DNA of 5,997 nt from Verrucomicrobiota bacterium. Its GTDB lineage: Bacteria; Verrucomicrobiota; Verrucomicrobiae; Chthoniobacterales; UBA10450. A program made the position numbers and the translations under genes. The DNA is taken from NCBI GenBank assembly GCA_005887855.1, contig VBQB01000139.1, positions 1 through 5,997 on the forward strand. Direction: 5' to 3'. Shown here in pieces: positions 1-4,845 of the stretch (positions within the stretch are counted from its first letter, which is position 1; every line of letters begins with the position of its first letter). The notes beneath the pieces are model-generated. The model was not told the DNA's origin and made no database searches. It saw nothing but the letters and a program-made list of their open reading frames with translations.

Positions 1-264
1 GGCGCGATAAATAACCCCCATCCCGCCACGCCCGATCTCTTCCAAAATTTGATAATTGCCCAGCCGCCAATCGGCATCGCGGACATCGATTTCAGCAAGC
101 ACGTTCTCCAGCGTTTCGCTGTTGTCAGTATCAGCGCCAATACCGCTACAGAGCAGACATCTCAGACAAAGACCTCGCCCGACGCGCGATCTCGATCCAC
201 ATTCTGGGCACGGGACCGGTTCCTTCCCGAGCCGTGGCGAAACAGAAATGCCGGGGAAGTTCAT
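1..264 (-). CDS. Serine/threonine protein kinase, N-terminal part (runs off the window)
   Basis: This is the first 88 residues of a eukaryotic-like Ser/Thr protein kinase, which would phosphorylate protein substrates in signalling. Residues 71-88 read YQILEEIGRGGMGVIYRA. This is the canonical start of the kinase fold, with the glycine-rich ATP-binding loop GRGGMG at 78-83. The VAIK lysine and catalytic loop lie outside the window. Before it is a likely zinc ribbon with Cys pairs C19-x2-C22 (CPEC) and C33-x2-C36 (CLRC). This header is familiar in kinases of Verrucomicrobia and Planctomycetes. The linker 45-66 is acidic. The start is the ATG at 262-264; the frame has a stop 27 codons upstream and no ATG, GTG or TTG between. 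No clear Shine-Dalgarno is visible. Domain content after the loop (often membrane segments and sensor repeats) cannot be seen. Confidence 0.93.
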   Translation of the reverse strand, partial: MNFPGISVSPRLGKEPVPCPECGSRSRVGRGLCLRCLLCSGIGADTDNSETLENVLAEIDVRDADWRLGNYQILEEIGRGGMGVIYRA

Positions 265-350
265 GGGAATGTCAAAAAAGTTAAAACGAATGGCAGGTAT
301 CCAGCGTCGATTGGATCCAGCAGCAATCGGCCCCGCGCCTCCTCAACATC

Positions 351-385
351 CTTCTCCGGAAACTGCCGGGCGAAGTTCGGGAGAA
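351..385 (+). repeat. Short interspersed repeat, copy A
   Basis: An ungapped stretch of 35 bases matches 3326-3360 at 29 positions, beginning with CTTCTCCGG in both and sharing CGAAGTTC later. Four of the six differences (364, 367, 370, 379) fall in one codon phase, as if synonymous. In the minus frame both copies read PELRPAV followed by S or A and then GE. It could be a remnant of a coding or repeat family dispersed in this genome. Two copies in one window do not establish a family. Confidence 0.5.
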
Positions 386-501
386 AGTTGAAGAATCTTT
401 CAGAAACGCAGCGCCACTGCGATAATTGGTGCGCCAACCTGATCGAGCCGTTGTTTTCCTGACGCTGGATTCAGAATGCTCAGCGATTGCGCATTCCTAT
501 A

Positions 502-521
502 GCTGGTCCCGGGTCACCAGC
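502..521. repeat. Hairpin-forming inverted repeat
   Basis: The arms GCTGGT (502-507) and ACCAGC (516-521) are perfectly complementary over 6 bp around an 8-nt loop that includes CCCGGG. It lies between the 293-aa gene's end and the kinase. No T-run follows on either strand, so it is not a standard intrinsic terminator. Confidence 0.45.
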
Positions 522-538
522 GTTCGTTCATCTCTATT

Positions 539-564
539 CTGCCGCCTTTTTTAAAGGGCGGCAG
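539..564 (-). terminator. Terminator-like hairpin after the 293-aa secreted protein gene
   Basis: The arms CTGCCGCC (539-546) and GGCGGCAG (557-564) form a perfect 8-bp GC-rich stem with a 10-nt loop of T and A runs. It begins 13 nt after the stop codon of the minus-strand gene ending at 578, the expected place for a terminator. On the minus strand the stem is followed by AATAGAG rather than a U-tract. It is therefore either a non-canonical or Rho-assisted terminator, or a 3'-end stabilising hairpin. Confidence 0.4.
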
Positions 565-577
565 GGTTAGAAACGAA

Positions 578-1459
578 TTATTGGCAGTGGCCCGGGCCAG
601 TCACGCCTTCGTTGTAGTCAGCAAGAGCCTGAACCAATGTGCTTGTCGCACCTGGCGCGAGGAACCCGCCGCCAATTGGCGGAACTACCAAGCTTCCAAT
701 CAACGCGTCGGCATCGGAGATCGCCTGTGCAATATCCGTTGAATCTGCACCGTTGGCGACGTTCAACTTGGCCGCGATCAACTGATGCGCCAAGGTTAAC
801 AGACCGTTGCCTTGTGCTGGCGTATTGAAAATCGACAGCAACTGGAGGTCGGTGTAGGTCACGCTGCCGACATCGAGGCTCGTCACAGGCCATAGATTCT
901 CGTTGTTGCCAACAGGAATCGGGCCGTGTGTAGCCCAAAAACCTTGCGTGTAAGTGCATCCGCCGTCTGACGTGCAAGATTCAGTCCTGCAAGTGGTGGT
1001 AGCTGAAAAAGCACTACGATTTGCAACCGAGGTCGCGTGTGCGAACGCTCGGAATGAGTATTGTGTAGCGCAATCCAACGGGATTTGGGCGCAATTTTCT
1101 GAGCTAGCCCCGCACGCATCAAATAGATTGTCTCCAATCTGAATAGTGATGGTCGAATAGGGAGCAAGGTTATAATTGCTACAACTGGGCACACCACTGA
1201 ATGATGCCTTACAGAAACCGTCCGCTGGCCAAACGCCACCCAGCGCTTGCAGATCAGTTGTTTTCATCCATTGAATGGAGAAGCCCGCCGGAGCGCCTGT
1301 CGCCCCCGCTTGGACTTGTACGGTTATGGATGACGGAGTTGAGCTAAAACAACTAACCGTCGGTGTTGAGTAGGTTGGTTTAGGTGTGGGCGCCGGTTTA
1401 GCCAGCGCGATCGTGCTCATGGTGATTAGCGCCGCGAGCGTTGTAACTGTTTTTATCAT
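578..1459 (-). CDS. Secreted Cys-rich protein: FN3-like domain plus 'TQGFW...GPGHC' C-terminal module (short paralogue)
   Basis: This is a 293-residue predicted exported protein of unknown function. Residues 1-20 form a signal peptide ending ALA, probably cut before K21. A short Pro/Thr linker (21-34) follows. Residues about 35-158 look like a fibronectin-III or Ig-like beta domain, with AGATGAPAGFSIQWM at 51-65 and YSFRAFAHA at 134-142. From C168 a separate module starts with CTYTQGFWATHG. It continues through GNGL (217-220) and LAHQLIAAKLNVANGA (223-238) and ends GPGHCQ. I have seen this module in various bacterial secreted proteins but know no assigned function. Ten cysteines in the mature part suggest disulfides. 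It is the diverged tandem paralogue of the 496-aa gene 83 bp upstream, missing that protein's N-terminal domain and long Thr-Pro tract. The ATG is followed directly by the signal peptide, which supports this start; no strong Shine-Dalgarno is visible. Confidence 0.88.
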   Translation of the reverse strand: MIKTVTTLAALITMSTIALAKPAPTPKPTYSTPTVSCFSSTPSSITVQVQAGATGAPAGFSIQWMKTTDLQALGGVWPADGFCKASFSGVPSCSNYNLAPYSTITIQIGDNLFDACGASSENCAQIPLDCATQYSFRAFAHATSVANRSAFSATTTCRTESCTSDGGCTYTQGFWATHGPIPVGNNENLWPVTSLDVGSVTYTDLQLLSIFNTPAQGNGLLTLAHQLIAAKLNVANGADSTDIAQAISDADALIGSLVVPPIGGGFLAPGATSTLVQALADYNEGVTGPGHCQ

Positions 1460-1497
1460 TTAATTGCTTATCTATTCTATTTGGTTTGTTTGGTTAT

Positions 1498-1534
1498 TTT
1501 TGGATTGCGACAAATAGAAACTCTCAATCCAAAA
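1498..1534. repeat. AT-rich inverted repeat between the two paralogues
   Basis: The arms TTTTGGATTG (1498-1507) and CAATCCAAAA (1525-1534) are perfectly complementary over 10 bp around a 17-nt loop. The element starts 8 nt downstream of the upstream gene's stop codon on the minus strand. In that direction the second arm ends in A rather than U residues, so it is not a classic intrinsic terminator. It could be an operator-like palindrome or an RNA hairpin separating the two genes' expression. Confidence 0.6.
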
Positions 1535-1542
1535 CGTTTAAT

Positions 1543-3033
1543 TTAGTTATTGCAGTGACCAGGACCAATAGTGCCTTCGTTGAACTGCGTTAGCGTCTCC
1601 GTCAACGCACTGGTGTCGGCTGGTGACAGGTAACCGTTACCAACTGGCGCAATCACGAGACTGCCGATTAAGGTATCAGCATCACTTATTGCGGCCGCAA
1701 CGTCCGTATCAGGCGCTCCATTTGCGATGTTGAGCTTCGCCGCAATTAGTTGATGGGCTAGCGCTATAAGTCCGTTACCCTTTGCTTGGGTTTGCAAGAT
1801 AGAGCACAACTCTGTGGCATCATATGCGGTCGTTCCCAGGATAAGCGAGGTAACCGGCCACACGTTTTGATTATTTCCTTCGGCACAGTCTCCTGAGCCA
1901 TGTGTGCGCCAGTAGCCTTGCGTGTAAGTGCAAGGCGCCGGAATACAGGGTAATGTTGCACAGGTAATTGCTTTGCTGAATTCGCTTTGGGGATCCCCGT
2001 GAGCGGATACGCGGAACACGTATGCGGTGTTACAAAGTAACGGCTGACCGGGGCACGGACTAGATGAGCAGTTGTCGTCATACAAGTTATCGTCGCCGAT
2101 AACAATTGTGATGCTCTGTCCGGGTTCTAGGTTGTATTTGGTGCAGCCGGGCGCTCCGCCAAAACTTGCCTTGCAGAAGCTCGGGGCCGCCGGGTCGGGA
2201 ACGTTTGAACTTACGGGCCACTGATTTCCAAGCGCGACATAATCAGCCAGCGTCATCCATTGAATATCGAAGCCGGCTGGTGCCCCACTTTGTCCGGCCT
2301 TCACGACCACGCCAATATTCGACGCTCCCGATGTTTCGCAGGTAATCGAGGGAACATTTGGCGTTGGAGTAGGACTAGGCGTCGGGGTCGGTGTAGGCGT
2401 TGGCGTGGGGGTAGGTGTAGGTGTAGGTGTAGGCGTAGGCGTAGGCGTAGGCGTCGGGGTGGGAGTGGTTGTGGGTGTGGGTGTCGGCGTCGGTGTTGCC
2501 GTTGGCGTAGGTGTCGGCGTGGGCGTTGGCGTAGGAGTCGGCGTCGCCGTAGGTGTTGGTGTAGGTGTAGGCACCGGCGTAGGCGTCGGCGTTGGTGTTG
2601 GTGTTGGCGTTGGCGTTGGCGTAGGCGTTGGGGTTGGCGTTGGGGTTGGCGTCGGCGTAGGTGTAGGCGTCGGCACTATGTGCGGCGTCGGCGATGGTGT
2701 TGGGGTAGGCCGTGGCGTCGGACGCGGTGTAGGCGTCGGCGTTGGCTTTGGCTTAGGTGTTGGCGTTGGTGTAACGCAAGCCGTTCCGAATGGCTTTTCG
2801 TACTTCTTCCTGAAGTCCGCTGCGATTCGTTTCATCTGCGGTGTCAGGTTGAGGCTTTTCAGGTGATGCACCTTCATGAACAGCTTTTTGTGCTGCGCGT
2901 TGCCCTCTGCCTTGACGCATTGAATCTGGATTGGCAAAGGCAGCTCGCCGTTATAGCAAAAATGTTCTCCGCAAGCCATCGTTGTTGCCGCGCTGATTGC
3001 CAGCGCGAGTACTATCATTATCAGTTTTCTCAT
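1543..3033 (-). CDS. Secreted modular protein: Cys-containing N-domain, 138-residue Thr-Pro linker, FN3-like domain, 'TQGYW...GPGHC' module
   Basis: This is a 496-residue predicted exported protein of unknown function. A signal peptide spans 1-20 (TMA before C21). The -3 residue is Thr, so a lipobox is unlikely. Residues 21-87 form a small domain with C21, C26, C39 and C86, rich in Lys and His. Residues 88-225 are an almost pure Thr-Pro repeat with breaks (KPK, RPTPRP, HIV, and single S, V, A, T), which probably acts as a stiff extended spacer at or beyond the surface. Residues about 226-360 match the FN3-like domain of the short paralogue (AGQSGAPAGFDIQWM at 246-260). Residues 368-496 carry the module from CTYTQGYWRTHG to GPGHC (490-494). 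It has two cysteines, C383 and C409, that the short paralogue lacks. It lies upstream of that gene on the same strand and may be cotranscribed with it. The start is the ATG at 3031-3033, which gives an intact signal peptide. Confidence 0.9.
   Translation of the reverse strand: MRKLIMIVLALAISAATTMACGEHFCYNGELPLPIQIQCVKAEGNAQHKKLFMKVHHLKSLNLTPQMKRIAADFRKKYEKPFGTACVTPTPTPKPKPTPTPTPRPTPRPTPTPSPTPHIVPTPTPTPTPTPTPTPTPTPTPTPTPTPTPTPTPVPTPTPTPTATPTPTPTPTPTPTPTATPTPTPTPTTTPTPTPTPTPTPTPTPTPTPTPTPTPTPTPSPTPTPNVPSITCETSGASNIGVVVKAGQSGAPAGFDIQWMTLADYVALGNQWPVSSNVPDPAAPSFCKASFGGAPGCTKYNLEPGQSITIVIGDDNLYDDNCSSSPCPGQPLLCNTAYVFRVSAHGDPQSEFSKAITCATLPCIPAPCTYTQGYWRTHGSGDCAEGNNQNVWPVTSLILGTTAYDATELCSILQTQAKGNGLIALAHQLIAAKLNIANGAPDTDVAAAISDADTLIGSLVIAPVGNGYLSPADTSALTETLTQFNEGTIGPGHCNN
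2359..2772 (-). repeat. Degenerate hexanucleotide tract encoding (Thr-Pro)n
   Basis: These 414 bases encode residues 88-225 of the 496-aa protein. The unit is 6 bp: ACN CCN on the coding strand, or GGNGTN on the plus strand, with third positions varying from unit to unit. A unit of six means that gain or loss by slippage or recombination changes linker length without breaking the frame. The plus strand is extremely rich in G and T. This creates long false open frames of Gly-Val and Arg-Cys repeats, which I did not annotate. Confidence 0.95.
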
Positions 3034-3135
3034 TTTGATTTTTTTGTTTCCGTTTACTCAAATCTTTCTTCACCCGGGATTTAGCTGGTTCTTGTTTTGT
3101 CCCAGTAGGGCCCGGATTTCGTGCCCGCCCGGTTC

Positions 3136-3315
3136 TCAGTCGAGAGAGGTGCCTAGCTGCGTCGCGAACGCGCTTTGCGTGTGGATTCCGCCATGCACCA
3201 GAACTTGCGTAGTGTCGCCTCCTCCCAGAGGGATCAACGCACAGGTCACGCGAAAGCGCGGCTGCGACGAAGAAGCGCTGCCCGGCGCCAGACTGGTCTG
3301 CATTGGTGTTTCCAT
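3136..3315 (-). CDS. Possible small protein, 59 aa, unknown
   Basis: The minus-strand ATG at 3313-3315 opens a frame of 59 codons ending at TGA (3136-3138). An AAGG motif sits 6 nt upstream of the ATG, a better ribosome binding site than the larger neighbours have. A second in-frame ATG lies four codons later. The product begins METPMQTSLAPGS, contains a Gly-rich stretch PLGGGDTTQVLVHGG and ends GTSLD. There is no signal peptide, membrane segment or known motif. It lies 102 nt upstream of the 496-aa gene on the same strand and could lead that transcript. The region is GC-rich and open in several frames, and its upstream edge is a repeat copy, so chance is a real alternative. Confidence 0.28.
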   Translation of the reverse strand: METPMQTSLAPGSASSSQPRFRVTCALIPLGGGDTTQVLVHGGIHTQSAFATQLGTSLD

Positions 3316-3325
3316 TTGTTACCTT

Positions 3326-3360
3326 CTTCTCCGGCAACGGCGGGCCGAAGTTCTGGAAAA
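3326..3360 (+). repeat. Short interspersed repeat, copy B
   Basis: This is the partner of the copy at 351-385, in the same orientation (29 of 35 identical, ungapped). The similarity weakens on both sides. On the minus strand it provides the AAGAAGG stretch just ahead of the possible 59-aa ORF, whereas copy A lies about 90 nt ahead of the kinase start. It may therefore be a leader-type repeat or an old coding remnant. Confidence 0.5.
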
Positions 3361-3433
3361 GAGTTAAAATGGTTCGCGTTACCATGCGGGGTTTAGCTAT
3401 GGCCCAATGGGCGTCGTTGGTGCTAATGGCAGG

Positions 3434-3504
3434 GGTGTCGCCTGAAAATTTGTCAGCTTGCGCTGACACAACGCCTCTACAGCTATGAGGCGTCAGGGAA
3501 CACC
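3434..3504. repeat. Nested inverted repeats with a cloverleaf-like fold
   Basis: An outer pair, 3434-3445 with 3493-3504, matches at 10 of 12 positions. Inside it lie two perfect 7-bp hairpins. The first is TGTCAGC/GCTGACA (3451-3457 and 3462-3468) with a 4-nt loop. The second is ACGCCTC/GAGGCGT (3471-3477 and 3487-3493) with a 9-nt loop; its last base touches the outer arm. Together they could form a three-way junction in RNA or extruded DNA. No T-run follows. It could be a REP-like mobile palindrome or part of a structured leader of the plus-strand operon. Confidence 0.55.
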
Positions 3505-3519
3505 ACCGAAAGCGCTCTC

Positions 3520-3543
3520 GCCGGGTCATCGCCCCCGGCTACA
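3520..3543 (+). repeat. REP-like palindrome followed by GGCTACA, copy 1
   Basis: The arms GCCGGG (3520-3525) and CCCGGC (3534-3539) flank an 8-nt loop, and GGCTACA ends the unit at 3537-3543. A second GC-rich palindrome at 3663-3684 is also followed by GGCTACA in the same orientation. This suggests two diverged copies of a small palindromic repeat. Confidence 0.45.
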
Positions 3544-3601
3544 ACTTGGGTTACCGAGCTGGCGAACTCGTCAAAGCCAATCGCAATTTTTAGGCAAGGT
3601 C

Positions 3602-3620
3602 GCTATCTCTCGGAGATGGC
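3602..3620. repeat. Short hairpin
   Basis: ATCTC (3605-3609) and GAGAT (3613-3617) pair around a TCG loop. The stem extends by a wobble pair and two GC pairs to 3602 and 3620, giving an 8-bp stem in RNA. It sits between the two palindromes that end in GGCTACA. Confidence 0.4.
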
Positions 3621-3662
3621 CGCCGAATTTGTCCTAACAAAATATTCGAACAGGAAAAAATC

Positions 3663-3693
3663 CGGCGGAGGTAGAAACCCGCCCGTGGCTACA
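3663..3693 (+). repeat. REP-like palindrome followed by GGCTACA, copy 2
   Basis: The arms GGCGG (3664-3668) and CCGCC (3679-3683) enclose a 10-nt loop, and GGCTACA lies at 3687-3693. The element sits 55 bp upstream of the lipoprotein ATG. It shares the trailing heptamer and orientation with copy 1, although the arms differ in sequence. Confidence 0.45.
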
Positions 3694-3748
3694 GCTGGAA
3701 AATTTTGTGCTTGCTAATTAACGCGCACGGAGCCAAACCAGCGTCATT

Positions 3749-4171
3749 ATGAAAACCCTATCTGGAACATTCGTATTTAAACTCGTGATTTTGGTGGCAA
3801 TCGCTACCGCCTCGATCGTTCTCGTCTCCGCGTGTGAGAAGTCTCCCGCCCCAGCCACCGGAAACCCCCCGATAGTCATCTGCATGAACGAACCCGGGGT
3901 GAAAGTGAAAGCCTCTTCAAAAGTTGTGGAAGATGCATTTAGGCAGCTAATCGCAAAACACGGCGAGAAGGTGTGTAACGTTGATTATTACCACGATCAT
4001 CCGGATCGCCCGGATTGGCATCAGGGCCAGGGCCGGCTGTGCATGACAAGCGCAGTACGTTCTGAGGCCGGTGGGACGCCGGCGCCTGCAGATCCATCTC
4101 ATCTCGTGCAGCGGGTTGCTTTTGACACTCTTGATGAGGCACAACAGTTCCTCTCCACGATAAGTCCGTAA
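3749..4171 (+). CDS. Small predicted lipoprotein, unknown function
   Basis: This is a 140-residue protein I do not recognise. Residues 1-28 form a signal sequence with a positive start (MK, K11) and a hydrophobic core. It ends LVSAC at 25-29, a reasonable lipobox, so C29 would be lipidated and the protein anchored to a membrane on the extracytoplasmic side. The mature part has three more cysteines (C45, C76, C98) and a polar stretch rich in His, Asp and Pro around 79-92 (DYYHDHPDRPDWHQ). That stretch could bind metal, though no known site is recognised. The C-terminus (124-137) looks helical. It is first of three plus-strand genes, 56 bp ahead of the next. The start is the ATG before the signal sequence; no strong Shine-Dalgarno is visible (GGAG is 16 nt upstream). 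Confidence 0.75.
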   Translation: MKTLSGTFVFKLVILVAIATASIVLVSACEKSPAPATGNPPIVICMNEPGVKVKASSKVVEDAFRQLIAKHGEKVCNVDYYHDHPDRPDWHQGQGRLCMTSAVRSEAGGTPAPADPSHLVQRVAFDTLDEAQQFLSTISP

Positions 4172-4227
4172 CAGTCTTTTGTTCCGCACAGCCGGGTTTG
4201 AAGAGCAGATCAGGCGGGGGGAACCGG

Positions 4228-4845
4228 ATGGTCTTAGGCAAGAAGGGCGTTTACTTGGCAGGTCTTGCCCTGCATCTGTTTCTTATCATCACCGTTTCAT
4301 CGCGTGACTCGTTCTGGCTTCTATCAAAGAGCAGGACTATTTTCCCGGAGTCGTCTAAGAACTTTTGGCAAAGAGCCGAGCAAATCGCATCGACAGCGTT
4401 AGGACAACGCTTATCGGCTTCGAACCCTGCCCGCCAAATTTTGACTGGGTATTCGCATCTTTCTGGAATCGAGGCCGGATACGGTTTCTTCGCGCCAAAT
4501 ATCCCAAACAGTTACAAACTCGTATTCGAACTGCGTTTTCCAGATGGGCGCGTTGAATACGAGCTGCCACGCGTGTCCAATGCGGCATCCGTGCTGCGTG
4601 TTGCCGGTTTGTTGGACCAGATTGGGCGGACTCGTTCCGAGGCGTTTCGTCAAACGATGGTCAAAATGTTGGCTGATGCGGTGTGGCGGGAGCACGCGGA
4701 CGCAACAATGATTCGCGCAATCTTCGGATCGGTAATCTTACCAAGTGCGGCAGAATTCGCGCACGGGAAAAGGGAATCATACGAATTCCTATATGCCTAC
4801 GACTTCAACGTTAGCGAGAAATCAACTGAGCAAAGCACGCCGTGA
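4228..4845 (+). CDS. Membrane-anchored extracytoplasmic protein paired with HTTM gene (SdpA-like in topology)
   Basis: This is a 205-residue protein with one N-terminal membrane segment (about residues 8-24, after MVLGKK) and a soluble domain predicted outside the cytoplasm. The most distinctive stretch is 83-116. It contains AGYGFFAPNIPNSYKLVFEL, then PDGRVEYELPRV, and looks like a beta-rich core. A helical part follows (120-165). Genes of this kind commonly precede HTTM genes. The SdpA/SdpB pair of Bacillus toxin maturation has the same order: a small single-pass protein followed by an HTTM protein. Similarity to SdpA is by topology and context only. I chose the ATG at 4228 because a G-rich Shine-Dalgarno-like run (GGGGGGA, 4215-4221) sits about 6 nt upstream. 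A TTG at 4198 would add 10 residues. The stop overlaps the next gene's GTG, implying coupled translation. Confidence 0.82.
   Translation: MVLGKKGVYLAGLALHLFLIITVSSRDSFWLLSKSRTIFPESSKNFWQRAEQIASTALGQRLSASNPARQILTGYSHLSGIEAGYGFFAPNIPNSYKLVFELRFPDGRVEYELPRVSNAASVLRVAGLLDQIGRTRSEAFRQTMVKMLADAVWREHADATMIRAIFGSVILPSAAEFAHGKRESYEFLYAYDFNVSEKSTEQSTP

Larger units (their letters stand above)
265..577. other. 313-bp intergenic region between the kinase and the 293-aa secreted protein gene
   Basis: Both flanking genes are on the minus strand, so this holds the 3' end of one transcript and probably the promoter and leader of the kinase. It contains two hairpins (502-521 and 539-564) and one copy of a short repeat (351-385). 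A minus-strand frame is open from 470 to 261 and its TGA overlaps the kinase ATG as ATGA. That frame has no ATG and only a TTG at 437 as a possible start. I see no convincing -35/-10 pair; the TTGACA on the minus strand just before the kinase ATG is too close to the start to serve it. Confidence 0.6.
3034..3748. other. 715-bp divergent intergenic region
   Basis: This separates the minus-strand secreted-protein genes from the plus-strand lipoprotein/HTTM operon, so promoters for both should lie here. From left to right it contains a pyrimidine-rich leader (3034-3060 on plus), two related sequences CCCGGGATTT (about 3074) and CCCGGATTT (about 3112), the possible 59-aa ORF (3136-3315), repeat copy B (3326-3360), and a cluster of hairpins at 3434-3693. 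Several other short frames are open but have no recognisable product. I could not identify a convincing sigma-70 promoter by eye. Confidence 0.6.

Noticed and set aside
49..462. Plus-strand frame of 137 codons at the left edge
   Set aside because: It is antisense to the clearly recognisable kinase N-terminus and has no domain features.
2260..3084. Long plus-strand open frames of Gly-Val and Arg-Cys repeats opposite the Thr-Pro tract
   Set aside because: They are antisense readings of the hexanucleotide repeat. The minus frame has a signal peptide, ordered domains and a paralogue.
3369..3488. A 39-codon plus-strand frame with a hydrophobic stretch resembling a signal peptide (WASLVLMAGVSPENLSA)
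   Set aside because: Its end is made of the palindromic repeats, it lacks a clear ribosome binding site, and it is too short to separate from chance.
3416..3504. Possible integron attC site or CRISPR unit in the nested hairpins
   Set aside because: No GTTRRRY/RYYYAAC core pair is present, and there are no regularly spaced repeats with spacers.
2951..3529. A 192-codon minus-strand frame across the divergent intergenic region
   Set aside because: It overlaps the start of the 496-aa gene in another frame, has basic low-complexity composition with no recognisable domain, and lies in GC-rich DNA where frames stay open by chance.
3692..3720. TAATTA (3715-3720) as a -10 box for the lipoprotein gene
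   Set aside because: The sequence 17 bp upstream (CAGCTG-like) bears no resemblance to a -35 box, so I cannot support a promoter call.
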